A stretch of DNA of 64,000 nucleotides from Rhodopseudomonas julia (GCF_030813515.1 NZ_JAUSUK010000002.1:1674001-1738000); one strand, 5' to 3'. Shown: positions 15,925-24,841, numbered from the stretch's first letter. Notes: a model not told the origin generated them from the letters alone. Program-made: numbers and translations.

Positions 15925-17064
15925 TCAGCGCAGCGCCGGCTCGTCCCATAGGTTGAGCTTCTGACCGATGCCCTTCTCCACGGCATTGCGATAGATCACG
16001 GTGCCCCAGGCCACATCCTCGACCGGCATGCCTCCGACCGACATCAAGATGATCTCTTCATCGTTGATCCGGCCTGGCGCATCGCCCGCGACGATCGCCC
16101 CGAGATCCTCAAGTTCCTCGCGCTTCATGCTGCCCTCGGCGAGCATATCCATGAACTTCACCCCGATGACCGGGATGGTGCGATGCGCGGGCTTCGGAAC
16201 CTCCTCGTACCAAGCCTCGTAGAGACCGGTATTGTCCAGAACCTTGCGCACATCGGGTGCTTTCATCGCTTCGTCGATTTCGCAAAGGGCCGGCATCGCC
16301 AGGAACGCGCCCGGCTTCACCCATTCGCGCTTGACGATCGGATAGGTCTCCGGATCGCCGACTTCGCCGGAGGCGCAATAGGTGACGATATCGCAATCAC
16401 GAACGACCGCCTCGAGGTCGTTCACGATCTCGATCTTGGTGATCTGCGGGTAATGCTCTTTCACCCAGGCGATGAAGACATCGAGGCTTTTCTGCCCGCG
16501 CGCCTTGACCCGGACGGTGTCGATCTGCGGACAAGCCGCGATGAAGGCCGCAAGCGCGGTGCGTGCCATCACACCAGGCCCGAGGATGCCGACGATTTTT
16601 GAATCCTTGCGCGCAAGGTGACGCGCACCGACACCCGGCACCGCCCCGGTGCGGTAAGCAGAAAGCAGATTGGCCGACATATAGGCGAGCGGTGCGCCCG
16701 TATCAGCATCGTTGAGCGTGAACATCAGGATCGAGCGGGGCAGATCCTTGTCGCGGTTTGCGATGTTGGAGCCATACCATTTGACGCCCGCGGTGCAGAA
16801 ATTGCCGCCGAGATAGGCCGGCATCGCCATGAAGCGACGATCCGCCGTGGGCTTCGGCATATTCGGAAAGGGCGAGTTCTCCGGGAACACGATCATGGCG
16901 CCGTGGCTGTCGCTATTGGGGCCGGCCATTCGGTAGTCGCCGTGATGCAGCAGGGCAAACATCTCTTCCATGCAGTCGACGCAGGCGGGCATGTCGGTCA
17001 CGCCGGCACGGATCATGTCTGGTTCAGAGAGATAGAGAAAATCGATTTTCGGCAGACCTGTCAT
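15925..17064 (-). CDS. Tyramine oxidase subunit B-like protein (ornithine cyclodeaminase family)
   Basis: This 379-residue NAD(P)-binding protein belongs to the ornithine cyclodeaminase/mu-crystallin superfamily. It fits the branch annotated as tyramine oxidase subunit B: DFLYLSEPDMIRAGVTDM at the start, PRSILMFTLNDADTGAPLAYM in the middle and GGMPVEDVAWGTVIYR at the end. The Rossmann GxGxxA segment is GILGPGVMARTA. AAGGA lies 8 bases before the ATG at 17064; longer in-frame starts lack this. An amino-acid permease gene lies upstream and an FAD oxidase gene downstream, so an amine substrate is likely. The exact reaction is unproven. Confidence 0.85.
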   Translation of the reverse strand: MTGLPKIDFLYLSEPDMIRAGVTDMPACVDCMEEMFALLHHGDYRMAGPNSDSHGAMIVFPENSPFPNMPKPTADRRFMAMPAYLGGNFCTAGVKWYGSNIANRDKDLPRSILMFTLNDADTGAPLAYMSANLLSAYRTGAVPGVGARHLARKDSKIVGILGPGVMARTALAAFIAACPQIDTVRVKARGQKSLDVFIAWVKEHYPQITKIEIVNDLEAVVRDCDIVTYCASGEVGDPETYPIVKREWVKPGAFLAMPALCEIDEAMKAPDVRKVLDNTGLYEAWYEEVPKPAHRTIPVIGVKFMDMLAEGSMKREELEDLGAIVAGDAPGRINDEEIILMSVGGMPVEDVAWGTVIYRNAVEKGIGQKLNLWDEPALR

Positions 17065-17160
17065 GGGTTTGGTCCTTGTGTTCGGCCTCGTATCGCGCAG
17101 GCGTCTGCGCACCGCGCGACTTGAGACGGTGGATCGAAGGAAGGGTGAAGGAGGTGAAGG

Positions 17161-17203
17161 CCGGCAGGCATTGCGCTCCAAATGCAGAACGCCTGCCGGT
17201 TTT
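17161..17203. other. 9-bp inverted repeat between the permease and cyclodeaminase-like genes
   Basis: CCGGCAGGC (17161-17169) and GCCTGCCGG (17191-17199) are perfectly complementary around a 21-base loop. Four Ts follow on the plus strand, but the flanking genes are both on the minus strand. A role in intercistronic regulation is possible and unproven. Confidence 0.35.
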
Positions 17204-17212
17204 CTGGGAGGC

Positions 17213-18655
17213 CTAGTCGAGCATGCGCCCGAGCCCGGCGTAGAGATCGGGTCGCTTCGCCTTGATGCGATAGCCGAAGAGGATGCCGGCCACGCAAACC
17301 AGGACGATCGCATAGGGAAACGAAGCGACGACGGGGCTGTCGCTGCCCGACAGCAGCGAGAGATTGTTGATCACCAGTGCAAGGGCTCCGAGCAGTCCCA
17401 CAAAGGCGACGCTCGGCGCCACCAGCGTGGTCCAGCGACCATGCTGGTCAGGATGGCGATGAAAATACAGGATGATCGCCACCGAAACCAAAGCCTGCAC
17501 CGACAAGATGCCGATCACAGCGAGAGCCGACATCCAGGAGAAGACCACGGCGTAGGGATCGGCCCCCGACAACACGAAGACGAGAAGGATGGCGGCCGCG
17601 CTCAGGCTTTGGACGACGCCGGCGATGTGCGGCGACAGATGCTTTTCATGCACCCGACCGAGGGCCCGCATCGCCAGCCCTTCCCGACCGAGAGCAAAGA
17701 AATAGCGGTTGAGCGTGTTGTGAAACGAGAGCACGCAGGCAAACAGGCTCGTGATCAGCAGAATGTTCATGGTCTCGCTGGCCCAGCGCCCGAGCACCGC
17801 ATCCATGGCGGCAAAGAAGAAATTGTCGAGCCCGGCTTCGGCGACCGCCTGCACCTGCGAGGCGCCGTAATGCTGTACGATCGCCCAGGTCGAAAACGCG
17901 TAGAACAAGGTGATGAGAAGGACGGCGACATAGGTCGCCTTCGGAATGGTCGTCTCCGGGTTTTCGGCCTCTTCGCCGAAGATCGCGGTCGCCTCGAAGC
18001 CGATGAACGAACCGATGACGAAGACGAGTGCCGCGCCCAGCCCTGGAGACAGGACGGTGGCAGGCGCGAACGAGGTCAAGCCGATGCCCTCCGGCCCACC
18101 GCCTTGGAGGAGGATCCCAACATCAAGCAACAAGAGAATGACGATCTCCGCCACCATGCAGACGCCGAGGATCTTGCCTGAAAACGCGATGTTGCGCTGC
18201 CCGCAGAGATGGACCACGGCCAAAGCGGCAAACGACCAGACCCACCACGGCAATTCGATGCCGTAAGGCGCGAGCCCCGCAGCGACGAAGACACCGAAAA
18301 GCGCGTAGATGGCGATCTGCACGGCGCTGTAGGTGATCAGTGCCATCAAGGCTGCACCGACGCCCGTCGGCCGGCCAATGCCTTGGGAGATATACGCATA
18401 GAATGCGCCGGCCCCTTCAACGTGGCGGCTCATCGCTGTGAACCCCACGGAGAATACCAGGTACAAAAGCCCGGCCAGGAGATAAGCCCCGGGGACACCC
18501 GCGCCATTGCCGAAGGCGAAAGCAACCGGCGAAGCTCCGACGACGGCGGTCAAAGGAGCGGCGGCTGCGACGACGAAGAATACGATATGGGCAAGCCCGA
18601 CCGAATTCCTTGCCAGTCTCGGACTGGCGACAGGATTGGCGATTTCCAACGTCAT
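17213..18655 (-). CDS. APC-family amino acid/amine permease
   Basis: This 480-residue inner-membrane protein has about twelve hydrophobic helices and the APC-family N-terminal pattern (FFVVAAAAPLTAVVGASPVAFAFGNGAG). GFEATAIFGEEAENPETTIPKA, which follows the sixth helix, is typical of amino-acid and polyamine permeases. The ATG at 18655 has GAGGGG just upstream; an ATG at 18667 overlaps that site. It is the first gene of a minus-strand run with the cyclodeaminase-like and FAD oxidase genes and is divergent from an AraC regulator gene. It probably imports the amine that the two enzymes degrade. Confidence 0.9.
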   Translation of the reverse strand: MTLEIANPVASPRLARNSVGLAHIVFFVVAAAAPLTAVVGASPVAFAFGNGAGVPGAYLLAGLLYLVFSVGFTAMSRHVEGAGAFYAYISQGIGRPTGVGAALMALITYSAVQIAIYALFGVFVAAGLAPYGIELPWWVWSFAALAVVHLCGQRNIAFSGKILGVCMVAEIVILLLLDVGILLQGGGPEGIGLTSFAPATVLSPGLGAALVFVIGSFIGFEATAIFGEEAENPETTIPKATYVAVLLITLFYAFSTWAIVQHYGASQVQAVAEAGLDNFFFAAMDAVLGRWASETMNILLITSLFACVLSFHNTLNRYFFALGREGLAMRALGRVHEKHLSPHIAGVVQSLSAAAILLVFVLSGADPYAVVFSWMSALAVIGILSVQALVSVAIILYFHRHPDQHGRWTTLVAPSVAFVGLLGALALVINNLSLLSGSDSPVVASFPYAIVLVCVAGILFGYRIKAKRPDLYAGLGRMLD

Positions 18656-18768
18656 ATCACCCCTCATTGGAACTGCTATTTGCCGAAGCTACGAGGGGGA
18701 AATTGGTCCCGATATTGCATGTTACGCCAATGAATCGATAATTCGCGCCGAGAGGGGGTTTGGCGATT

Positions 18769-19788
18769 ATGTCAACGGCAAATGCCCTACACTTAGACAG
18801 TCGTATGCCAGCGATTGCATCAATTCGTGCTTCCGCGCTGGCGCCGATCATTCAAGAACTGGACAAGCGCACCGCCAAGACCGATGTTTTACTGGCGGGC
18901 CACGGTATATTGCGGGCCCAGCTCAGCGATCCCTATGCCGTTGTCCCCATCGCGCGCTATCTCGCCGCGTTCGAAGAGGCAGCCGTCGTGGTTCGCGATC
19001 CTTTTCTCGGCGCTGAGCTCGGCGTGTCGATCAAGCCGGCGGATCTTGGGCCGATGGGCATGCTCTTCTCGATGACCTCGACCATCGAAGCCGCCTTCAA
19101 GCGCCTGTGCCGTTCGATGGCCGCGCTGCAGGGCGCCAGTCATTCGTCCGTCTCTTGCGAAGACGAGACGCTGATATGGTCCTACGGGATCACTGACACG
19201 TCGTTATCTCCGCGCCGGCAGGACAGCGAGTTCACGCTGGCAACGACCTGCCATCTCGTCAGGCAGTGCTTCTCAAGCAGCTGGCGCCCCCTGGAGGTTC
19301 ACTTCGAACACGGCGCCCCGCGCGATCCGAAGCCTCTGGAGCGCATCTTTCAGGCACCTCTTCTGTTTGGGCAGTCGACCAACAGATTGGTGATGGACCT
19401 TGCCGGCGCACGCCGCGTCTATCGCAAGGAGGATCCGGCACTTGCCAGCGTCCTGGAGCGGCATATCAGCGATCTCCTCGTCGCAACCGAGGCGCCCACC
19501 ACCTATTCCGAACGCGTCCTGGCGCTCATCGCCATCCATCTCGGCTTCACGAACATCACGCTTGCCACCATCTCCAAAGAGCTCGGCATCCCTCCGCGAA
19601 CACTTCAGCGCCGCCTCGCAGACGAAGGTACCTCCATCCGTAAGCTGGTACAGGACTACAGGAAGTCCCTTTTGCGCCGGCATAATACAGCCCATGGAGG
19701 AAACCGGTCTCGGCTCGCTCAGGCACTCGGATATGCGGACAGCACCGCCCTGTGGCGCGCTGAAAAGCGCTGGGAGGAGGGCGACTAG
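18769..19788 (+). CDS. AraC-family regulator (AraC-type N-terminal ligand-binding domain)
   Basis: The 339-residue protein has an N-terminal domain of the arabinose-binding-like type used by many AraC regulators of amino-acid and amine catabolism (about residues 20-215). A C-terminal HTH_18 region begins near 250. The first helix-turn-helix reads ITLATISKELGIPPRTLQRRLADEGTS as expected. The second is poorly conserved: after VQDYRKSLLRR comes HNTAHGGNRS where the family has a regular LxxG/SIAEIA-type helix. GAGGGGG lies about 11 bases before the ATG. It is divergent from the permease operon, which it probably controls. Confidence 0.85.
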   Translation: MSTANALHLDSRMPAIASIRASALAPIIQELDKRTAKTDVLLAGHGILRAQLSDPYAVVPIARYLAAFEEAAVVVRDPFLGAELGVSIKPADLGPMGMLFSMTSTIEAAFKRLCRSMAALQGASHSSVSCEDETLIWSYGITDTSLSPRRQDSEFTLATTCHLVRQCFSSSWRPLEVHFEHGAPRDPKPLERIFQAPLLFGQSTNRLVMDLAGARRVYRKEDPALASVLERHISDLLVATEAPTTYSERVLALIAIHLGFTNITLATISKELGIPPRTLQRRLADEGTSIRKLVQDYRKSLLRRHNTAHGGNRSRLAQALGYADSTALWRAEKRWEEGD

Positions 19789-19835
19789 GCTCGAGCTCGG
19801 AGATCCGCCGGCATGGCCGCGAGCGGGCGGCGCAT

Positions 19836-21161
19836 TCAGAATTCGGAGACCTTTCCCCGGAGCCCCCGCCCGAACCGCGACAGAGCATATTGCGCAAACT
19901 CGACAAGGGGCTGCGCTCCGCTGACGAGATCGGCGATGAGATGCCCCGCCCCCGGACCGATCCCGAAACCATGGCCGGAAAAGCCGGCAGCCAACAAAAA
20001 CCCTTCCGGTCCCACGCTCGGATCGATCACCGGCACCCCGTCAGGAGTGCTGTCGATATAGCCGGCCCAGAGCGCCTGCACAGGCACGTACTGCAAGGGC
20101 GGCAAGAGCTTGCGTGCCCGCGACAAGGTTCGGTCGGTCGCACGCATGGACGGCGCGGGATCGAGAATACGCATCCGCTCCATCGGCGTCGGCCGGTCGA
20201 GAGACCAGTGCCTGATCGTTTCATGTCCGGCCCGCAACGCCGTGAGATCACCCGGCGAGAGGCTGCGCCAACGCTTGGCAAACATCGGCAAAAAGTGCCG
20301 TGCGAAGCGAAGCTGCTGCAGCGTGGGATCCGTCTTTGCCATCCCCGACACCGCGAGCGTGTAGCCTCCGTCTCCGCGTCGCGTCACGGTCACCTCCGCC
20401 GTGTGCAAGGCGTCCGGAAGGCCTTCAGCTCCCGGCTCCACCGAAAGGACGGAGGAACGAACCGACGCCTGCGGAAAGACAACGCCGAACTGCCGGCAAA
20501 ACGATGAGGCCCAGGCCCCGCCGGCCATCACCGCCTGGCGCGTCCGGATAACACCTTTTTCCGTCACGACCGCGGAGACGCGCCCGGCCTCCGTCTCGAT
20601 ACCGCGTGCGGCACAGGATTGATGGACGGTGCCGCCGAAGCGAACGATGCCTTCGGCGATCATCGGTGCCGCACGGGCGGGGTCAGCAATGCCGTCAGAC
20701 GGCGAAAAGACGCCGCCCTTCCAGGATTTTCCCGTGACAGTGCCGCGAGACGTCGCCTCCTCTCGGCTGAGAGGATGGCTCGTCACGCCCATCGTCGAGG
20801 CAAAGCGGCACCATTCCGCCCAACCTTCGATCTCCTTTTCGTCGTCAGAAAGATAAAGCAGACCAGAGCGCCGGAAGCCGAGATCGGGTCCAAGCTCAGC
20901 ACCAAGCTCGTCCCAGAGCCCCAGGCTCTTGGTCGCCATCGGCAATTCACGCGCATCACGGTTTTGCTGTCGGCACCAGCCCCAGTTGCGGCTCGACTGC
21001 TCGGCCGCGATCATCCCCTTCTCCAGGAGAGCGACCGTGACGCCCCGCTTTGCCAGATAATATGCCGCCGTCACTCCGATGATCCCGCCTCCGATCACGA
21101 CGACATCGGCGGCCGCCGGCAATTTCGGGGAGGAGGGAATGGTCAACAAAGGAACGGGCAT
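19836..21161 (-). CDS. FAD-dependent oxidoreductase, DadA/glycine-oxidase family (paralogue B)
   Basis: This 441-residue FAD enzyme has GGGIIG at residues 24-29 and the shared family marks EQSSRNWGWCRQ, SPSDGIADPARAA and WAGYIDSTPDGVPVIDP. It ends with AAGFSGHGFGIGPGAG, the C-terminal FAD contact. These blocks are nearly the same as in the enzyme at 14471-15763, so the two are paralogues. GGAGAG stands 5 bases before the ATG at 21161. The divergent neighbour is an Lrp/AsnC regulator gene, the typical arrangement for amino-acid oxidases. The substrate is probably a D- or N-alkylated amino acid. It appears monocistronic. Confidence 0.88.
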   Translation of the reverse strand: MPVPLLTIPSSPKLPAAADVVVIGGGIIGVTAAYYLAKRGVTVALLEKGMIAAEQSSRNWGWCRQQNRDARELPMATKSLGLWDELGAELGPDLGFRRSGLLYLSDDEKEIEGWAEWCRFASTMGVTSHPLSREEATSRGTVTGKSWKGGVFSPSDGIADPARAAPMIAEGIVRFGGTVHQSCAARGIETEAGRVSAVVTEKGVIRTRQAVMAGGAWASSFCRQFGVVFPQASVRSSVLSVEPGAEGLPDALHTAEVTVTRRGDGGYTLAVSGMAKTDPTLQQLRFARHFLPMFAKRWRSLSPGDLTALRAGHETIRHWSLDRPTPMERMRILDPAPSMRATDRTLSRARKLLPPLQYVPVQALWAGYIDSTPDGVPVIDPSVGPEGFLLAAGFSGHGFGIGPGAGHLIADLVSGAQPLVEFAQYALSRFGRGLRGKVSEF

Positions 21162-21298
21162 AAATCTCTCCAATCGCCCCGAATCTAGCATCGTGAGCGG
21201 GCCGGATTGGCGGCAATCCCCAGCATCGGCAGCATAAAATGCTTCTGAACCTGCAACCGACGACAGCTTCTGTTTCAGCGATGCACGTGCAGACCGGT

Positions 21299-21330
21299 TG
21301 TCAGATGGGTCAAGTTGGCACAAGCTGACA
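21299..21330. promoter_or_regulatory. Inverted repeat TGTCAG-N20-CTGACA, possible Lrp-type operator
   Basis: Two perfectly complementary 6-base half sites (21299-21304 and 21325-21330) are separated by about two helical turns. They lie in the gap between the divergent FAD oxidase and Lrp genes. Lrp-type proteins often bind spaced dyads like this. The support is position and symmetry only, and six bases can match by chance. Confidence 0.3.
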
Positions 21331-21383
21331 GCATCTTATGCCGCGCACCGCCGGAGGAGGTCCCCCTGCCCACCAATTCGCGC

Positions 21384-21872
21384 ATGAAGCTCGATATGAT
21401 CGACGTGAAGATCCTCTGCGAGTTGCAGAAGAACGGGCGTATCACCAATGTCGAGCTGGCCGAGCTCGTCAATCTCTCGCCAAGCCCCTGCCTGACCCGG
21501 ATGAAGAAACTGCAGGCCGCCGGTTACATCACCGGCTATTCTGCCCAAATCGATGTGAGCAAAATCGGCGAGACGCTGACCGTCTTCACCGAATTCACCT
21601 TGAAGAACCACCGACATACGGACTTTTCGCGATTTCAGGCGACAGTGGAGAAAATCGATGCCTGCGTGGAATGCCACATCGTCTCGGGTGGCTACGACTA
21701 TCTGGTCAAATTCGTGACAGCCGGCATCGTGCATTACCAGACGATCATGGAAAAGCTCATCGACGACGACATCGGCATCGACAAATATTTCAGCTTCGTG
21801 GTGATCAAATCGCCCTTCATCAAGGCGCATCTGCCGCTGACGTCGCTGTTCCGCGATAAGCTTCACGCCTGA
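21384..21872 (+). CDS. Lrp/AsnC-family transcriptional regulator
   Basis: The 162-residue regulator has an N-terminal helix-turn-helix (DMIDVKILCELQKNGRITN then ELAELVNLSPSPCLTRMKKL) and a C-terminal RAM/AsnC effector-binding domain (GYDYLVKFVTAGIVHYQTIMEKL). It likely senses an amino acid and controls the divergent FAD oxidase. The start is uncertain. ATG 21384 is the first ATG but lacks a ribosome-binding site. A strong GGAGGAGG (21353-21360) stands five bases before an in-frame CTG at 21366, and a TTG lies at 21315. Confidence 0.88.
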   Translation: MKLDMIDVKILCELQKNGRITNVELAELVNLSPSPCLTRMKKLQAAGYITGYSAQIDVSKIGETLTVFTEFTLKNHRHTDFSRFQATVEKIDACVECHIVSGGYDYLVKFVTAGIVHYQTIMEKLIDDDIGIDKYFSFVVIKSPFIKAHLPLTSLFRDKLHA

Positions 21873-22184
21873 AAAGCAGCTGCCGCAGCTGCGCTCAGCG
21901 TCCGGCGACAGCCTGCATCAGCTCGTGATCGGGCGCCGGGCGATCGAGCCAGATGATATCAAGCCGAGCCACAGAACAGCATCGCGCAGAGCTCGATGAA
22001 GTGTATCGCGGGTCGCAACGGCATCCACCAGCGGCTTGGCGACACCCCGATAGTTTATGCCCGATGATGATTCACCGCCGGATCGTGCGCTTCAGGAGAG
22101 CCATCTCGACATAGGACATGGATCGTGTCGATCACGGCGGCGCGGGGCAGAAGGATCATAGTCCGGATCTTGCTCGCGCGCTTC
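21873..22184. other. 312-bp stretch without an intact gene; possible decayed coding remnant
   Basis: No intact gene is supported. On the minus strand, short open pieces look protein-like, such as ARLDIIWLDRPAPDHELMQ ending at a stop near 21899 and IDTIHVLCRDGSPEAHDP around 22100. They lie in different frames and are interrupted. This may be the remains of a gene that once followed the GhrA-like gene. I do not recognise the family. Confidence 0.3.
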
Positions 22185-23114
22185 TCAATAGCCGCGGGCC
22201 TTATCGACCAGGCCTGGGATCGGTCGCCCTTCCTCATGCGCGCGCAGGCATTCCACTGCGGCCAAGGCCCCCTCTTCGAAATCGGTCACCGTGGCGACAT
22301 GCGGTGTCAGCACGAGGCTCGGATGGCTCCAAAAGCGATGCTCGACCGGTAGCGGCTCAGGCTCCGTCACATCGAGGAACGCACCCTCGAGATGACCGGT
22401 ATCAAGAGCATCCAGGAGCGCATCGTGGTCGAGCTGCCTGCCTCTTCCTGCGTGGACAAGCGCGGCGCCTTTCGGCAACGCCGCAAAGAGCTGGGCATCG
22501 AGGATGTCTTCCGTCTCCTTCGTCAGCGGCAGAAGGCAAACGAGAATATCGGTCCCTGCGAGGAAGGCCGGAAGTTCTTCTTGCCCGGCAAAGGTCGCAA
22601 CCCCGTCGAGCGCGCGGGGCGATCGACCCCAGCCGGCGAGTTTGAAGCCAAAGGGCCGAAGCGCCTCCAGCACAGCCGTTCCGAGCTGACCCAGCCCCAT
22701 CACACCGACGGTCTTCCGACGCGCAAGGTCGACACGGCCGCCACTCCACACTTTGTCGCGCTGCTGTGCGATGTAACGCGGCAACTGCCGGTGCATCGCC
22801 AGCACGCCGAGTACGACATAGTCACGCATCATTTCGGCGATGCTCGGCGTGACCATGCGCGCGACCTTCACATGCTCCGGCAGAGAGCGAAAGTCGAACT
22901 GGTCGACGCCGGCACCGACCGAGAGGATCATCTCAAGGTTCGGATAGGTCTTCACCGGATCGGCCGGGGCGTTCCAAGTTGCGATGAAACGCACCTTCGA
23001 GGGGTCACGCACCGCCTCGAGGCCATCGTAGAATTCCAGTTCCGGCAATTCGCGCGCGAAGATCGGCTTCCAGACCTCGCCACGCTCTTTATGCGAAAGA
23101 TAAAGCAGTGCCAT
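22185..23114 (-). CDS. GhrA-like glyoxylate/hydroxypyruvate reductase (D-2-hydroxyacid dehydrogenase family)
   Basis: This 309-residue cytosolic NAD(P)H enzyme matches the GhrA branch. A short catalytic domain is followed by a Rossmann domain with GVMGLGQLGTAVLEAL near residue 137. VHAGRGRQLDHDALLDALD follows, then the catalytic Glu (DVTEPEPLP) and the His in LTPHVATVTD. It would reduce glyoxylate or hydroxypyruvate. The gene starts 3 bases after the aminotransferase stop, so they are co-transcribed. A transamination that yields a 2-oxoacid or glyoxylate followed by reduction is a sensible combination. Confidence 0.88.
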   Translation of the reverse strand: MALLYLSHKERGEVWKPIFARELPELEFYDGLEAVRDPSKVRFIATWNAPADPVKTYPNLEMILSVGAGVDQFDFRSLPEHVKVARMVTPSIAEMMRDYVVLGVLAMHRQLPRYIAQQRDKVWSGGRVDLARRKTVGVMGLGQLGTAVLEALRPFGFKLAGWGRSPRALDGVATFAGQEELPAFLAGTDILVCLLPLTKETEDILDAQLFAALPKGAALVHAGRGRQLDHDALLDALDTGHLEGAFLDVTEPEPLPVEHRFWSHPSLVLTPHVATVTDFEEGALAAVECLRAHEEGRPIPGLVDKARGY

Positions 23115-23117
23115 CGC

Positions 23118-24497
23118 TCAGGCGTCCTTCATGGCCGCGCGCACATCCGCATCGGCCAGTGTTTCGTCGAGAACGCGCCGCGTGCGCGCCACGATTTCGT
23201 CGATCTCCTCATCGCTGCAGCAAAGCGGCGGCGCAAAGCCGATGACGCCCTGTGCGAAGGCGCGGACGATCAGCCCGTTCTTGTAAGCACGATCAAAAAC
23301 ACGTTTGCCGGCTTCAGCCGCAGCGGGAAGCGGTGTCTTTGCACCCTTGTCGGTCACCAATTCGATGGCGGCCAACATGCCACGACCGCGCACATCGCCG
23401 ACAAGCGGATGTTCGCCGAGGCTTTCAAGGCCCGCCATCAACCGCTTCCCTGCCCGACGGCCATTGTCCAGTAGCCCACCTTCGTAAAGCTTCAGAACTT
23501 CCAGACCCACGGCCGTGCTCACCGGATGGCCGGAATAGGTGTAGCCATGGCCGATCGCGGCATCGCCTGCCCCATCGGCGATGGTCTGATAGACGTGATC
23601 GGCCATGAAGACCGCGCCGAGCGGCGCATAGCCGGCGGTGAGCCCTTTGGCGACCGTCATGAAGTCCGGCACCACCCCCTCTTCCTCGCAGGCGAAAAGC
23701 GGCCCCGTGCGACCGAAACCGGTGATCACTTCATCGGCAACGAAGAGAATGCCGAGTTCGCGGCACCTCTCAGCCATCGCCTTCACCCAACCCAGCGGCG
23801 GCACGAGCACGCCCCCCGAGCCTTGGATCGGCTCGGCGTAGAAGGCCGCAACACGGTCTTTGCCGATCTCCTCCACCTTGGCGGTCAGCGCCGCGACCGA
23901 GGCAGCAATCACCGTCTGGGGATCGCTTCCGACCGGATTGCGGTAGAGATAATGGGACGGAATTTTGTGCTGCCACTCGAAAGGCACGCCGAAGCCCGTG
24001 TGGAAGCCTTTGAGCGCCGTGAGGCCTGCGCCTGCGGTCGAAGAACCGTGAAAACCCTGCTCCAGCGAGATGAACTGATCCCGCTCCGGCGTGCCGCGCG
24101 CGTGGTTGTAGTAGCGGATGAAACGGATCGTGCTGTCGACCGCGTCCGATCCCCCGAGCGTAAAATAGACATGGTCGAGATCGCCTGGCGCCCTCTCCGC
24201 GAGCGCCTCGGCAAGCTTGATCGCCGGCTCGGAGCCCAGATCGAAATAACCGGTCGCGTATGGCAGACGACGCATCTGTTCAGCGGCCGCCTCCACGATG
24301 CTCTCATGACCATAACCGACATTGACGCACCATAGGCCGGCAAAGCCGTCGAGCAGCTCATGTCCCTCGCGGTCCGTCAGCCACACCCCCTTTGCGGAGG
24401 CCATGACACGCACGCCTTCCCGCTCATGCCCGCGAAACGAGCTCAAAGGATGAACCAGGTGCTCGCGATCAGCCTCGAGCAAAGAATTTGAAAGCAT
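23118..24497 (-). CDS. Class III (omega-) aminotransferase
   Basis: The 459-residue PLP enzyme belongs to class III aminotransferases, which act on omega-amines such as putrescine, beta-alanine or GABA with pyruvate as a common acceptor. The PLP lysine lies in TVAKGLTAGYAPLGAV. The preceding acidic residue (LFVADEVITGFGRTG) and the phosphate-binding SGHPVSTAVGLEVL segment are intact. The length fits the putrescine/beta-alanine-pyruvate group. GGAGAA precedes the ATG. It is co-transcribed with the GhrA-like reductase. Nearby PuuB-like and semialdehyde dehydrogenase genes fit polyamine or GABA breakdown. Confidence 0.9.
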   Translation of the reverse strand: MLSNSLLEADREHLVHPLSSFRGHEREGVRVMASAKGVWLTDREGHELLDGFAGLWCVNVGYGHESIVEAAAEQMRRLPYATGYFDLGSEPAIKLAEALAERAPGDLDHVYFTLGGSDAVDSTIRFIRYYNHARGTPERDQFISLEQGFHGSSTAGAGLTALKGFHTGFGVPFEWQHKIPSHYLYRNPVGSDPQTVIAASVAALTAKVEEIGKDRVAAFYAEPIQGSGGVLVPPLGWVKAMAERCRELGILFVADEVITGFGRTGPLFACEEEGVVPDFMTVAKGLTAGYAPLGAVFMADHVYQTIADGAGDAAIGHGYTYSGHPVSTAVGLEVLKLYEGGLLDNGRRAGKRLMAGLESLGEHPLVGDVRGRGMLAAIELVTDKGAKTPLPAAAEAGKRVFDRAYKNGLIVRAFAQGVIGFAPPLCCSDEEIDEIVARTRRVLDETLADADVRAAMKDA

Positions 24498-24514
24498 GTC
24501 GTTCTCCAGAAGCG

Positions 24515-24841
24515 TTAGCCGAAGGCTTGAGAGACAAGGGCGAAAGTCGTGGGTTCTGCGTCTCGGATCGTGTGGGGCTCTTCGCCGCGCGCCATCGCCA
24601 CTCCGGATCCGGCCTCAAGAAGGCCGCTCCAGGAGCCAAGGTGACAGGCCGGTATCGCGGCGAAGGGTGTGGTGAATGCCGTGCCGACGACGCGCTCGTC
24701 CGTCGTTGCGACGAAGCCTTGCGAGGCCGCGACGACCATCGCCCAGTCTTCGGCTCGGTGCGGCCATTTCTCGGCCTGAGACAGGCGAACGGCCGCCTCA
24801 AGATGCGCGTCCGAAAAAGGTTCAAGCAGAATATCGCTCAT
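24515..24841 (-). pseudogene. GNAT acetyltransferase with a large internal deletion
   Basis: The first 70 residues match the start of a GNAT-family acetyltransferase (DAHLEAAVRLSQAEKWPHRAEDW, then GFVATTDERVVGTAFTTPF). The acetyl-CoA-binding R/Q-x-x-G-x-G/A region that should follow is missing. The sequence passes instead into a tail ending FALVSQAFG, which looks like the C-terminus of the same family. The frame stays open for 108 codons, so the deletion is in frame. The product would lack the cofactor site and is probably non-functional. It lies 17 bp upstream of the aminotransferase gene start. Confidence 0.5.

Noticed and set aside
22055-22237. 60-codon open frame on the minus strand at the end of the GhrA-like gene
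   Set aside because: It overlaps the true gene end and carries no start signal. At most it is part of decayed sequence.
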